From NCBI GenBank assembly GCA_030562195.1, contig JAUJPP010000002.1:4836001-4900000 (forward strand): DNA of 64,000 bases, read 5' to 3'. Below the pieces are notes generated by a model. It was not told the origin of the DNA. It did no database searches and worked only from the letters and a program-made list of their open reading frames with translations. Made by a program: the position numbers and the translations under genes. Below, piece after piece: positions 1 through 10,865 of the stretch (its first letter is position 1; each line of letters opens with the position of its first letter). The DNA is from Nipponacmea schrenckii (Eukaryota; Mollusca; Gastropoda; Lottiidae).

Positions 1-14
1 CATCATATCACCTA

Positions 15-134
15 TCAACTGGTAATACAGTATATGCTGTAGTTATTAGATTTTGATAAGTTAGGAACATCTCTTCTTTTATTAGGATAGCCTAAACCTT
101 GGCAATTTACAGATATAATACTGATATCAGCCAT
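15..134 (-). pseudogene. LINE ORF2 endonuclease N-terminus, unit 1
   Basis: A 39-codon reading frame beginning MADISIISVNCQGLG. It has the look of the first strand of the APE-type endonuclease of L1/Tx1 LINEs (I-SVN-QGL-KR pattern). It runs to YSIYC, then hits a stop where such proteins continue toward the catalytic QDTH/QETH motif. This is a truncated LINE 5' end captured in the repeat unit. Recognition rests on family pattern memory. Confidence 0.6.
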
Positions 135-892
135 GAGATTTCGAGTGATATAAATATACTCATAAGTTAACAGACGGACTGGAATGAGTAAGTGACGAAC
201 GGACTATATGATATTTGGACAGACTTGAATACTGTGAATGGACGGACGTGAGAGTGGACGTGACAAAATTATGAATAACATGTAAGATAAGGGACAAAGA
301 CATAAAACAAAACAATATGTTTACACATAAAGTTAAGCATAAAAATGCTACACATAAAAAGTTTCGAGTTACCCATGGTAAGTTTAGTGTTGTTAACCAT
401 TATTATGCCTCTAGTATTTTCTTTGTGATATTTAAGAAAATAAATAATCATATTTTAGTTATCATTGAAATAAAAGATTAAGAAGCCAATAAAGAGAGCG
501 GAAATATCGTAACCTTCAAAAATTCTGAAAGTGTAATATACATATAGTTAAAAGATTACCTTTCTGAAGGTTTTTGCTAAATACATAGAATATACAATGA
601 AATAGTTTTATAAAATAAATCAAGACAAGAAAGACATCGTGGTTTCGGGTGTCTTCAGTTAGGAATTTGTACGGAAGCTATGATATAGTTGTCCTCTTTT
701 ATAAAGGAAAAATTGAGTAAACAATATAATATTAAAAATTACAAAAATATTCCATGGGACATAATTCAGATAAATCCATTGTTGTCGGACAGCTTGATAT
801 GAAAAAGGTAAACAGTGCAAAGATTCTGTTTGTGAAGTCTTTAAATTCTCATGTTCTGTTTAAAATGAGTGGCATAATCCCACTAAATAATC

Positions 893-1633
893 CGCGGATT
901 ATTTAAATGCAGGGGGGTCTGTAAAGATATGTTTTACTGGGTTTACTGGCCGAATGATTCAGGCCGGTACAGGTCATGACGTCATGCGCAATTTATATGC
1001 GCAATGGAAGTGCTGCACGTGCTGGGTAACTGTTCTTATACAGTAATTTAGTCAGTTGGTGGCAGACATAGAAAAGATACAGTTCAAATATTCATTTGAT
1101 TTATTTTTTAAAGTCATCATCCGATGACCATTCCCAGTCGAATGCAAAATGCAAAAAGAGCTTTAAAGTGGTTGTCAGCCGCTTTATCTCGTGCCAAGTT
1201 CAGCATATCTGCCCAAAAATAAAATTGAGACGGATTCATTCCGTTGACATAGACAAATGTGGATATCATAATTCTGTTCCAGTGGTTCAAATGTTTCGTC
1301 CAAAACAGTCTTCTGAAAAACCGAGGCCAGTTTCTGGCAGGCCCGATTATATCTTGGATGTCCTTCCAACTTTCATATATTTGCTTGTCTCTAATGTTAG
1401 ACATGATTTATGATTGTGATGTAATACTGAATATTATTTATTAACTATTACTCACTTTATATTTTTTGTTAAATAAACATCAATATGAACAATGATGAGT
1501 TTATTATTTTTTCCTTCGGCTATATAAGACTGTCGTACACAATTTTCAAAAATGCCGTTTTTATGATTATTGCTGTTGACAAATATAGCTTTATTCCGTG
1601 TTTTGATACCCACCTGCATTTAAATAATCCATG
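893..1633. mobile_element. TIR-bounded small element with 95-aa ORF, unit 1
   Basis: About 735 bp bounded by inverted copies of GGATTATTTAAATGCAGG(G)n: GGATTATTTAAATGCAGGGGGG at the left, and its complement ending CTGCATTTAAATAATCC at 1615-1631. The minus-strand 95-codon ORF fills part of the interior. The layout fits a small DNA transposon. No transposase catalytic domain is visible, so it is either non-autonomous or the ORF is an accessory. Corresponding elements lie at about 3829-4556, 6764-7390 (right end lost) and 12617-13356. Confidence 0.55.
1117..1404 (-). CDS. conserved 95-aa ORF of unknown function, repeat unit 1
   Basis: Starts MSNIRDK, with an aromatic-rich middle (FFRRLFWTKHLNHW, TFVYVNG, FYFWADM). 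It is preserved with only one or two amino-acid differences in three direct units and is frameshifted in the inverted copy. It sits inside a TIR-like boundary, which suggests a transposon-encoded protein. I cannot assign a family. Because whole units are nearly identical, preservation may reflect recent duplication and does not by itself show selection. Confidence 0.45.
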   Translation of the reverse strand: MSNIRDKQIYESWKDIQDIIGPARNWPRFFRRLFWTKHLNHWNRIMISTFVYVNGMNPSQFYFWADMLNLARDKAADNHFKALFAFCIRLGMVIG

Positions 1634-1810
1634 AATCACGAAATAAAGCCAAATTTCAAAGAAATAAAATCAGAAAAACGGCATTTTTTAAAATCGTTTC
1701 CCCAAAAAAACTTCTACACCCCTTTTTTGCTCTCGCATTTACCCCAAGGAAGACCCTTCAAAGTAGGATAGTCTAAGGCTTAATGTACTGTAGCTCCAAG
1801 CATACTGAGG

Positions 1811-1933
1811 CTAGCTTTCCGAAACAAAAGCTAAAATTTCTTCTTTCTTCAAATTCTTTTCCACATACTTCAACAAATCTGACTTCAGATTGTCATCTTG
1901 TTTCCAATTTTCATTCCGTATTCTGGCAGTCAT
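1811..1933 (-). pseudogene. integrase-like transposase N-terminal fragment, unit 1
   Basis: A 40-codon frame starting MTARIRNENWKQDD, with an acidic/lysine-rich helix ending FVSES, then a TAG. Beyond the stop the same frame continues PQYAWSYSTL and a RL-Y-F pattern. Together this resembles the N-terminal DNA-binding region of a widespread invertebrate integrase-core (rve-like) transposon protein, in which the stop would replace a codon between FVSES and PQYAW. It is a fragment; no DDE core follows. Family call from pattern memory. Confidence 0.45.
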
Positions 1934-2958
1934 GGAAGAACTGAAATGGCCAACGAAAATCAATTATCAATAAAATGATGAAATAAATCAAGACTAGGCC
2001 TATATATTTTTTCTGGGGACCTTTTGACTTGTGCTTTGGACCTTTTGACTTTTGCTTCGGAGACGCCTTGACTTCATCTTTAGGGAACTTTCGGCATGGG
2101 GACCTTTTGACTATAACCCATACAAGACTAGTACTAGTACAGTAGGCCTACTCCGTCCACTAGTGTGTGTAGATCAGCTGTATGGCATAGAATGAATGAA
2201 GAATTCAAGAAAGGAATAATATTTTTACAGTGACAGTACCAAGTGTTATGCCCATGGGTTTCTCCGTGCTAGATGTTAAGATGATCACAGGTCTAATTCT
2301 AGTTCATAGGAGTAATGTTTTGAAATATCTTACCTTTAAATTGTGTAATTTTCAGTTTTGATAAATGTTGGGCGTAGACTCGATTCTCCAGACTTAAGCA
2401 CTATGGGCTATTGACAAGGACTGAATAATCAAGACTATCAAAGACTGGATAGTCAAGACACTATTGTATCACTGGGCTCGATGAAATTGTTTTTCTTTTT
2501 TCTTTTTATTTAATATAAAAAAAAAAGATGAAATGTTAAATAAATAAAAAAAAATGTTAATTTTTACATGAATAGATTAAAAAAAAATGAAATTAGAATG
2601 AAAATTATTTTGAAATGAAATTTAAAAAAAAAAATGTTAATTTGCATTCTGAAACACAAGAAGTTTATATAATTCTGCTATTAGACTCGTTGGCCACCAT
2701 ACTGCTCAGTACCGTTCCGACGGCTCTATTTTTTTTTTTTTGCGATTCTCGGATGAGTTTGCAGACAACCTGGTAAAAGGTACAGAAATTCTAAATCTAC
2801 AGTTGATCTTAGAATGATTTCTATTATCAAATAAAACAAAACCGGAAATTCTATCTCTGACCGGAAGTGAGAAGTTACGTAATTACGTCATTGAGGCTAA
2901 ACCGGAAGTCGAGTTTTTTTTTTTTTTAATTTTTTAAAAATTATCATCATATCACCTA

Positions 2959-3078
2959 TCAACTGGTAATACAGTATATGCTGTAGTTATTAGATTTTGA
3001 TAAGTTAGGAACATCTCTTCTTTTATTAGGATAGCCTAAACCTTGGCAATTTACAGATATAATACTGATATCAGCCAT
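2959..3078 (-). pseudogene. LINE ORF2 endonuclease N-terminus, unit 2
   Basis: Same 39-codon fragment in the second repeat unit, with the same stop position. Confidence 0.6.
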
Positions 3079-4039
3079 GAGATTTCGAGTGATATAAATA
3101 TACTCATAAGTTAACAGACGGACTGGAATGAGTAAGTGACGAACGGACTATATGATATTTGGACAGACTTGAATACTGTGAATGGACGGACGTGAGAGTG
3201 GACGTGACAAAATTATGAATAACATGTAAGATAAGGGACAAAGACATAAAACAAAACAATATGTTTACACATAAAGTTAAGCATAAAAATGCTACACATA
3301 AAAAGTTTCGAGTTACCCATGGTAAGTTTAGTGTTGTTAACCATTATTATGCCTCTAGTATTTTCTTTGTGATATTTAAGAAAATAAATAATCATATTTT
3401 AGTTATCATTGAAATAAAAGATTAAGAAGCCAATAAAGAGAGCGGAAATATCGTAACCTTCAAAAATTCTGAAAGTGTAATATACATATAGTTAAAACAA
3501 GATTACCTTTCTGAAGGTTTTTGCTAAATACATAGAATATACAATGAAATAGTTTTATAAAATAAATCAAGACAAGAAAGACATCGTGGTTTCGGGTGTC
3601 TTCAGTTAGGAATTTGTACGGAAGCTATGATATAGTTGTCCTCTTTTATAAAGGAAAAATTGAGTAAACAATATAATATTAAAAATTACAAAAATATTCC
3701 ATGGGACATAATTCAGATAAATCCATTGTTGTCGGACAGCTTGATATGAAAAAGGTAAACAGTGCAAAGATTCTGTTTGTGAAGTCTTTAAATTCTCATG
3801 TTCTGTTTAAAATGAGTGGCATTATTTAAATGCAGGGGGGTCTGTAAAGATATGTTTTACTGGGTTTACTGGCCGAATGATTCAGGCCGGTACAGGTCAT
3901 GACGTCATGCGCAATTTATATGCGCAATGGAAGTGCTGCACGTGCTGGGTAACTGTTCTTATACAGTAATTTAGTCAGTTGGTGGCAGACATAGAAAAGA
4001 TACAGTTCAAATATTCATTTGATTTATTTTTTAAAGTCA

Positions 4040-4327
4040 TCATCCGATGACCATTCCCAGTCGAATGCAAAATGCAAAAAGAGCTTTAAAGTGGTTGTCA
4101 GCCGCTTTATCTCGTGCCAAGTTCAGCATATCTGCCCAAAAATAAAATTGAGACGGATTCATTCCGTTGACATAGACAAATGTGGATATCATAATTCTGT
4201 TCCAGTGGTTCAAATGTTTCGTCCAAAACAGTCTTCTGAAAAACCGAGGCCAGTTTCTGGCAGGCCCGATTATATCTTGGATGTCCTTCCAACTTTCATA
4301 TATATGCTTGTCTCTAATGTTAGACAT
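4040..4327 (-). CDS. conserved 95-aa ORF of unknown function, repeat unit 2
   Basis: Second copy of the MSNIRDK ORF; differs from unit 1 by Q8H. Same TIR context. Confidence 0.42.
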   Translation of the reverse strand: MSNIRDKHIYESWKDIQDIIGPARNWPRFFRRLFWTKHLNHWNRIMISTFVYVNGMNPSQFYFWADMLNLARDKAADNHFKALFAFCIRLGMVIG

Positions 4328-4735
4328 GATTTATGATTGTGATGTAATACTGAATATTATTTATTAACTATTACTCACTTTATATTTTTTGTTAAATAAA
4401 CATCAATATGAACAATGATGAGTTTATTATTTTTTCCTTCGGCTATATAAGACTGTCGTACACAATTTTCAAAAACGCCGTTTTTATGATTATTGCTGTT
4501 GACAAATATAGCTTTATTCCGTGTTTTGATACCCCCCCCTGCATTTAAATAATCCATGAATCACGAAATAAAGCCAAATTTCAAAGAAATAAAATCAGAA
4601 AAACGGCATTTTTTAAAATCGTTTCCCCAAAAAAACTTCTACACCCCTTTTTTGCTCTCGCATTTACCCCAAGGAAGACCCTTCAAAGTAGGATAGTCTA
4701 AGGCTTAATGTACTGTAGCTTCAAGCATACTGAGG

Positions 4736-4858
4736 CTAGCTTTCCGAAACAAAAGCTAAAATTTCTTCTTTCTTCAAATTCTTTTCCACATACTTCAACA
4801 AATCTGACTTCAGATTGTCATCTTGTTTCCAATTTTCATTCCGTATTCTGGCCGTCAT
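4736..4858 (-). pseudogene. integrase-like transposase N-terminal fragment, unit 2
   Basis: Same 40-codon frame and in-frame stop in the second unit. Confidence 0.43.
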
Positions 4859-5882
4859 GGAAGAACTGAAATGGCCAACGAAAATCAATTATCAATAAAA
4901 TGATGAAATAAATCAAGACTAGGCCTATATATTTTTTCTGGGGACCTTTTGACTTGTGCTTTGGACCTTTTGACTTTTGCTTCGGAGACGCCTTGACTTC
5001 ATCTTTAGGGAACTTTCGGCATGGGGACCTTTTGACTATAACCCATACAAGACTAGTACTAGTACAGTAGGCCTACTCCGTCCACTAGTGTGTGTAGATC
5101 AGCTGTATGGCATAGAATGAATGAAGAATTCAAGAAAGGAATAATATTTTTACAGTGACAGTACCAAGTGTTATGGCCATGGGTTTCTCCGTGCTAGATG
5201 TTAAGATGATCACAGGTCTAATTCTAGTTCATAGGAGTAATGTTTTGAAATATCTTACCTTTAAATTGTGTAATTTTCAGTTTTGATAAATGTTGGGCGT
5301 AGACTCGATTCTCCAGACTTAAGCACTATGGGCTATTGACAAGGACTGAATAATCAAGACTATCAAAGACTGGATAGTCAAGACACTATTGTATCACTGG
5401 GCTCGATGAAATTGTTTTTCTTTTTTCTTTTTATTTAATTTAAAAAAAAAAGATGAAATGTTAAATAAATAAAAAAAAATGTTAATTTTTACATGAATAG
5501 ATTAAAAAAAAATGAAATTAGAATGAAAATTATTTTGAAATGAAATTTAAAAAAAAAATGTTAATTTGCATTCTGAAACACAAGAAGTTTATATAATTCT
5601 GCTATTAGACTCGTGGGCCACCATACTGCTCAGTACCGTTCCGACGGCTCTATTTTTTTTTTTTTGCGATTCTCGGATGAGTTTGCAGACAACCTGGTAA
5701 AAGGTACAGAAATTCTAAATCTACAGTTGATCTTAGAATGATTTCTATTATCAAATAAAACAAAACCGGAAATTCTATCTCTGACCGGAAGTGAGAAGTT
5801 ACGTAATTACGTCATTGAGGCTAAACCGGAAGTCGAGTTTTTTTTTTTTTTAATTTTTTAAAAATTATCATCATATCACCTA

Positions 5883-6002
5883 TCAACTGGTAATACAGTA
5901 TATGCTGTAGTTATTAGATTTTGATAAGTTAGGAACATCTCTTCTTTTATTAGGATAGCCTAAACCTTGGCAATTTACAGATATAATACTGATATCAGCC
6001 AT
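5883..6002 (-). pseudogene. LINE ORF2 endonuclease N-terminus, unit 3
   Basis: Same 39-codon fragment in the third repeat unit. Confidence 0.6.
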
Positions 6003-6987
6003 GAGATTTCGAGTGATATAAATATACTCATAAGTTAACAGACGGACTGGAATGAGTAAGTGACGAACGGACTATATGATATTTGGACAGACTTGAATAC
6101 TGTGAATGGACGGACGTGAGAGTGGACGTGACAAAATTATGAATAACATGTAAGATAAGGGACAAGTACATAAAACAAAACAATATGTTTACACATAAAG
6201 TTAAGCATAAAAATGCTACACATAAAAAGTTTCGAGTTACCCATGGTAAGTTTAGTGTTGTTAACCATTATTATGCCTCTAGTATTTTCATTGTGATATT
6301 TAAGAAAATAAATAATCATATTTTAGTTATCATTGAAATAAAAGATTAAGAAGCCAATAAAGAGAGAGGAAATATCGTAACCTTCAAAAATTCTGAAAGT
6401 GTAATATACATATAGTTAAAACAAGATTACCTTTCTGAAGGTTTTTGCTAAATACATAGAATATACAATGAAAAAGTTTTATAAAATAAATCAAGACAAG
6501 AAAGACATCGTGGTTTCGGGTGTCTTCAGTTAAGAATTTGTACGGAAGCTATGATATAGTTGTCCTCTTTTATAAAGGAAAAATTGAGTAAACAATATAA
6601 TATTAAAAATTACAAAAATATTCCATGGGACATAATTCAGATAAATCCATTGTTGTCGGACAGCTTGATATGAAAAAGGTAAACAGTGCAAAGATTCTGT
6701 TTGTGAAGTCTTTAAATTCTCATGTTCTGTTTAAAATGAGTGGCATAATCCCACTAAATAATCCGCGGATTATTTAAATGCAGGGGGGTCTGTAAAGATA
6801 TGTTTTACTGGGTTTACTGGCCGAATGATTCAGGCCGGTACAGGTCATGACGTCATGCGCAATTTATATGCGCAATGGAAGTGCTGCACGTGCTGGGTAA
6901 CTGTTCTTATACAGTAATTTAGTCAGTTGGTGGCAGACATAGAAAAGATACAGTTCAAATATTCATTTGATTTATTTTTTAAAGTCA

Positions 6988-7275
6988 TCATCCGATGACC
7001 ATTCCCAGTCGAATGCAAAATGCAAAAAGAGCTTTAAAGTGGTTGTCAGCCGCTTTATCTCGTGCCAAGTTCAGCATATCTGCCCAAAAATAAAATTGAG
7101 ACGGATTCATTCCGTTGACATAGACAAATGTGGATATCATAATTCTGTTCCAGTTGTTCAAATGTTTCGTCCAAAACAGTCTTCTGAAAAACCGAGGCCA
7201 GTTTCTGGCAGGCCCGATTATATCTTGGATGTCCTTCCAACTTTCATATATTTGCTTGTCTCTAATGTTAGACAT
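6988..7275 (-). CDS. conserved 95-aa ORF of unknown function, repeat unit 3
   Basis: Third copy; differs from unit 1 by an H-to-N change in the LNHWNR segment. The right-hand TIR of its element is lost at the junction with the 240-bp array. Confidence 0.42.
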   Translation of the reverse strand: MSNIRDKQIYESWKDIQDIIGPARNWPRFFRRLFWTKHLNNWNRIMISTFVYVNGMNPSQFYFWADMLNLARDKAADNHFKALFAFCIRLGMVIG

Positions 7276-7407
7276 GATTTATGATTGTGATGTAATACTG
7301 AATATTTTTTATTAACTATTACTCACTTTATATTTTTTGTTAAATAAACATCAATATGAACAATGATGAGTTTATTATTTTTTCCTTCGGCTATATAAGA
7401 CTGTCCC

Positions 7408-8265
7408 TGCTCTCGCATTTACCCCAAGGAAGACCCTTCCCCGGGACTCTCCTTCCCCAGTTGCAGTATAATATCGTTTATTTTTTTTGACCGTCGCCTA
7501 TATAATAGTCCCACTAAATAATCCATGGATTATTTAAATGCAGGGGTCTTGCAAAATCACGAAATAAAGCCAAATTTCAAAGAAATAAAATCAGAAAAAC
7601 GGCATTTTTTAAAATCGTTTCCCCCAAAAAACTTCTACACCCCTTTTTTGTTCTCGCATTTACCCCAAGGAAGACCCTTCCCCGGGACTCTCCTTCCCCA
7701 GTCGCAGTATAATATCGTTTATTTTTTTGTCCGTCGCTTATATAATAGTCCCACTAAATAATCCATGGATTATTTAAATGCAGGGGTTTTGCAAAATCAC
7801 GAAAAAAAGCCAAATTTCAAAGAAATAAAATCAGAAAAACGGCATTTTTTAAAATCGTTTCCCCCAAAAAACTTCTACACCCCTTTTTTGTTCTCGCATT
7901 TACCCCAAGGAAGACCCTTCCCCGGGACTCTCCTTCCCCAGTCGCAGTATAATATCGTTTATTTTTTTGTCCGTCGCTTATATAATAGTCCCACTAAATA
8001 ATCCATGGATTATTTAAATGCAGGGGTTTTGCAAAATCACGAAATAAAGCCAAATTTCAAAGAAATAAAATCAGAAAAACGGCATTTTTTAAAATCGTTT
8101 CCCCCAAAAAACTTCTACACCCCTTTTTTTCTCTCGCATTTACCCCAAGGAAGACCCTTCCTCGGGACTCTCCTTCCCCAGTCGCAGTATAATATCGTTT
8201 ATTTTTTTTGTCCGTCGCCTATATAATAGTCCCACTAATTAATCCATGGATTATTTAAATACAGA
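7408..8265. repeat. 240-bp tandem array
   Basis: About 3.5 copies with a 240-bp period; the phrase GGATTATTTAAATGCAGGGG recurs at about 7527, 7767, 8007 and 8248. Each unit contains a near-palindrome (AAATAATCC-AT-GGATTATTT), an A/C-rich stretch and CCCCGGGACTCTCC-like sequence. Part of the unit matches 1630-1760 of the 2.93-kb repeat, so it was probably derived from a piece of that repeat that includes a TIR boundary. Open 78-codon frames in each unit result from the period being a multiple of three. Confidence 0.88.
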
Positions 8266-8426
8266 GGGTTTGCATAAAACAAAAAATAAAGCCAAATTTG
8301 ATAAAACATAAATCAGGAAAAAACGCCTATAATACTCCTACTTATTATTAATACAGTAGGTCTGCGTAAACACTAACTAAATCTATACATGTATTCACTG
8401 TATATACTGACACTAGCCTATACAGT
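8266..8426. other. short unassigned spacer
   Basis: AT-rich spacer between the 240-bp array and the LINE tail; no ORF or structure seen. Confidence 0.5.
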
Positions 8427-9041
8427 AATAATAATAATAGTTTTATTCTCATTTACGACCCCTCGGAAGGGTCCAATAGAGTACACAATCACAATGTAAT
8501 ATCATAAATAGATGACAACAGGTTTATATCTACAATACTACACAAGTTTATCTTGGAAATAACGTAAGATTTCTTGTACAAATAATATTAACTTAATATG
8601 GTTTTTTGAGCAGAAAAGCTGATGCATCTTTAATATATTTGGATTTGTAAAAAAATATCGTTTTAAGTACATTATTCGTAACGGTGTGAAAAAGGGGCAA
8701 ACAAGTAAATAATGGAACTCATCTGGTCTATCGCTAGATTGACATATCTCGCAAAAATAATTAGACCGATCTGATTCACCTACAAATTTGTTCTTAATAT
8801 ACGGTAGATTATGATCACCACACCTGAACTTACATAAAATGTTTCTATCCTTAAAGCTGTAATTCGTTAAATATGTCTCTAAACAATGATTTAGCTTTAT
8901 AATTCTATAATTAATACATAAACTGTTTGTAAAAAGGGAATCATGCCACGACTGTTTATAAATATCTTGAAGTCTTAATTTTACAGCACCCTTCAGCCAA
9001 TTTGTGTTTATTGAACAATAACTATTCCAGATATCTGACAT
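8427..9041 (-). mobile_element. 3' end of a non-LTR retrotransposon
   Basis: The minus-strand frame (8538-9041) encodes about 168 residues ending the reverse-transcriptase polypeptide, with a zinc-knuckle-like pattern C-x2-C-x(n)-H-x(4)-C (FCEIC ... EFHYLLVC) typical of the C-termini of many LINE ORF2 proteins. A 3' UTR follows, ending in an (ATT)n microsatellite tail at about 8427-8440, a tail type found in CR1/RTE-like groups rather than L1. The upstream RT and endonuclease are hidden in the gap or missing. Confidence 0.75.
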
Positions 9042-9541
9042 NNNNNNNNNNNNNNNNNNNNNNNNNNNNNNNNNNNNNNNNNNNNNNNNNNNNNNNNNNN
9101 NNNNNNNNNNNNNNNNNNNNNNNNNNNNNNNNNNNNNNNNNNNNNNNNNNNNNNNNNNNNNNNNNNNNNNNNNNNNNNNNNNNNNNNNNNNNNNNNNNNN
9201 NNNNNNNNNNNNNNNNNNNNNNNNNNNNNNNNNNNNNNNNNNNNNNNNNNNNNNNNNNNNNNNNNNNNNNNNNNNNNNNNNNNNNNNNNNNNNNNNNNNN
9301 NNNNNNNNNNNNNNNNNNNNNNNNNNNNNNNNNNNNNNNNNNNNNNNNNNNNNNNNNNNNNNNNNNNNNNNNNNNNNNNNNNNNNNNNNNNNNNNNNNNN
9401 NNNNNNNNNNNNNNNNNNNNNNNNNNNNNNNNNNNNNNNNNNNNNNNNNNNNNNNNNNNNNNNNNNNNNNNNNNNNNNNNNNNNNNNNNNNNNNNNNNNN
9501 NNNNNNNNNNNNNNNNNNNNNNNNNNNNNNNNNNNNNNNNN
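9042..9541. other. assembly gap (500 N)
   Basis: Exactly 500 N, a placeholder. Reading frames drawn across it are meaningless. It separates a LINE from the 283-bp array, both repeat families, which probably caused the assembly break. Confidence 0.99.
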
Positions 9542-9651
9542 CAGGATATATGGCTGTCTCCCCGTGCGGGTGTAAGAAAACATTCATTTGAATCGTGTAG
9601 GCGACAGTACTTCTCGTTAAAACTGAGTTCTGAAACCACTTTTTTAGGGTG

Positions 9652-9733
9652 GTGAATGGCTCAGTGGTTAGCGAGTTGGACTGTCGTCTGCTAGGCGACT
9701 AGGTGCCGTGGGTTCGAATCCCGATGGTGCGAG
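9652..9733 (+). repeat. tRNA-like head, array copy 1
   Basis: Begins TGAATGGCTCAGTGG. It has a D-arm-like region, an anticodon-arm-like hairpin (GTCG...CGAC) and a T-arm with GGTTCGAATCC. This copy lacks one C in the CCCGAT(C)GGT stretch found in the other copies. Probably a SINE promoter, not a functional tRNA. Confidence 0.6.
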
Positions 9734-9933
9734 GAAATAAAAATTAGGTCTGATTCCTAGGCCCGTGCTTTCCCGGAGCTACGAGATAGTAGTTTCCACC
9801 CCTCTATCTAAATCTGCCAGTGCCAGGATATATGGCTGTCTCCCCGTGCGGGTGTAAGAAAACATTCATTTGAATCGTGTAGGCGACAGTACTTCTCGTT
9901 AAAACTGAGTTCTGAAACCATTTTTTTAGGGTG

Positions 9934-10016
9934 GTGAATGGCTCAGTGGTTAGCGAGTTGGACTGTCGTCTGCTAGGCGACTAGGTGCCGTGGGTTCGAA
10001 TCCCGATCGGTGCGAG
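9934..10016 (+). repeat. tRNA-like head, array copy 2
   Basis: Same A-box/B-box structure as copy 1, with the longer CCCGATCGGT ending. Confidence 0.6.
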
Positions 10017-10216
10017 GAAATAAAAATTAGGTCTGATTCCTAGGCCCGTGCTTTCCCGGAGCTACGAGATAGTAGTTTCCACCCCTCTATCTAAATCTGC
10101 CAGTGCCAGGATATATGGCTGTCTCCCCGTGCGGGTGTAAGAAAACATTCATTTGAATCGTGTAGGCGACAGTACTTCTCGTTAAAACTGAGTTCTGAAA
10201 CCACTTTTTTAGGGTG

Positions 10217-10299
10217 GTGAATGGCTCAGTGGTTAGCGAGTTGGACTGTCGTCTGCTAGGCGACTAGGTGCCGTGGGTTCGAATCCCGATCGGTGCGAG
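10217..10299 (+). repeat. tRNA-like head, array copy 3
   Basis: Same structure as copy 2. Confidence 0.6.
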
Positions 10300-10499
10300 G
10301 AAATAAAAATTAGGTCTGATTCCTAGGCCCGTGCTTTCCCGGAGCTACGAGATAGTAGTTTCCACCCCTCTATCTAAATCTGCCAGTGCCAGGATATATG
10401 GCTGTCTCCCCGTGCGGGTGTAAGAAAACATTCATTTGAATCGTGTAGGCGACAGTACTTCTCGTTAAAACTGAGTTCTGAAACCACTTTTTTAGGGTG

Positions 10500-10582
10500 G
10501 TGAATGGCTCAGTGGTTAGCGAGTTGGACTGTCGTCTGCTAGGCGACTAGGTGCCGTGGGTTCGAATCCCGATCGGTGCGAG
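10500..10582 (+). repeat. tRNA-like head, array copy 4
   Basis: Same structure as copy 2. Confidence 0.6.
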
Positions 10583-10782
10583 GAAATAAAAATTAGGTCT
10601 GATTCCTAGGCCCGTGCTTTCCCGGAGCTACGAGATAGTAGTTTCCACCCCTCTATCTAAATCTGCCAGTGCCAGGATATATGGCTGTCCCCCCGTGCGG
10701 GTGTAAGAAAACATTCATTTGAATCGTGTAGGCGACAGTACTTCTCGTTAAAACTGAGTTCTGAAACCACTTTTTTAGGGTG

Positions 10783-10865
10783 GTGAATGCCTCAGTGGTT
10801 AGCGAGTTGGACTGTCGTCTGCTAGGCGACTAGGTGCCGTGGGTTCGAATCCCGATCGGTGCGAG
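10783..10865 (+). repeat. tRNA-like head, array copy 5
   Basis: Same structure, with a G-to-C change in the A-box region (AATGCCTCAG). The unit around it is cut off at 10941. Confidence 0.6.

Larger units (their letters stand above)
1..2944. repeat. 2.93-kb composite repeat, direct unit 1
   Basis: First of three head-to-tail copies; the start of this unit recurs at 2945 and 5869. Copies are nearly identical, with small indels such as a 21-24 bp block holding a GCGG-centred palindrome that is present here and in unit 3 but missing from unit 2. The unit is not one transposon. It carries a LINE endonuclease start (minus, 15-134), a TIR-bounded small element (about 893-1633) and a short transposase-like ORF (minus, 1811-1933), joined by non-coding sequence with A/T runs. 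The window starts inside the array, so the true copy number is unknown. Confidence 0.9.
2945..5868. repeat. 2.93-kb composite repeat, direct unit 2
   Basis: Second head-to-tail copy, 2924 bp. It lacks the AATAATCC-GCGG palindrome block of unit 1 and has a few point changes. The two embedded ORFs and the LINE start are all retained in the same relative places. Confidence 0.9.
5869..7407. repeat. 2.93-kb composite repeat, truncated direct unit 3
   Basis: Third copy. It follows units 1 and 2 through the 95-codon ORF and the TATATAAGACTGTC sequence, then breaks near 7407 into the 240-bp tandem array. The transposase-like ORF that lies further along in units 1 and 2 is therefore absent. Confidence 0.88.

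Noticed and set aside
269..451. 60-codon ORF (minus) repeated in each 2.93-kb unit
   Set aside because: Hydrophobic AT-driven composition, no family pattern; it is repeated only because the whole unit is.
7525..8226. Three 78-codon ORFs starting MDYLNAG
   Set aside because: They follow the 240-bp period (a multiple of three) and have low-complexity composition; no sign of a protein family.
8538..9655. Long ORFs spanning the N run at 9042-9541
   Set aside because: They are open only because N codons are not stops; just the 8538-9041 part is real coding sequence. The same applies to ORFs across the other three gaps.
9652..10865. Five functional tRNA genes
   Set aside because: A and B boxes are present, but acceptor-stem pairing is not convincing and each is embedded in a 283-bp repeat with a SINE-like body.
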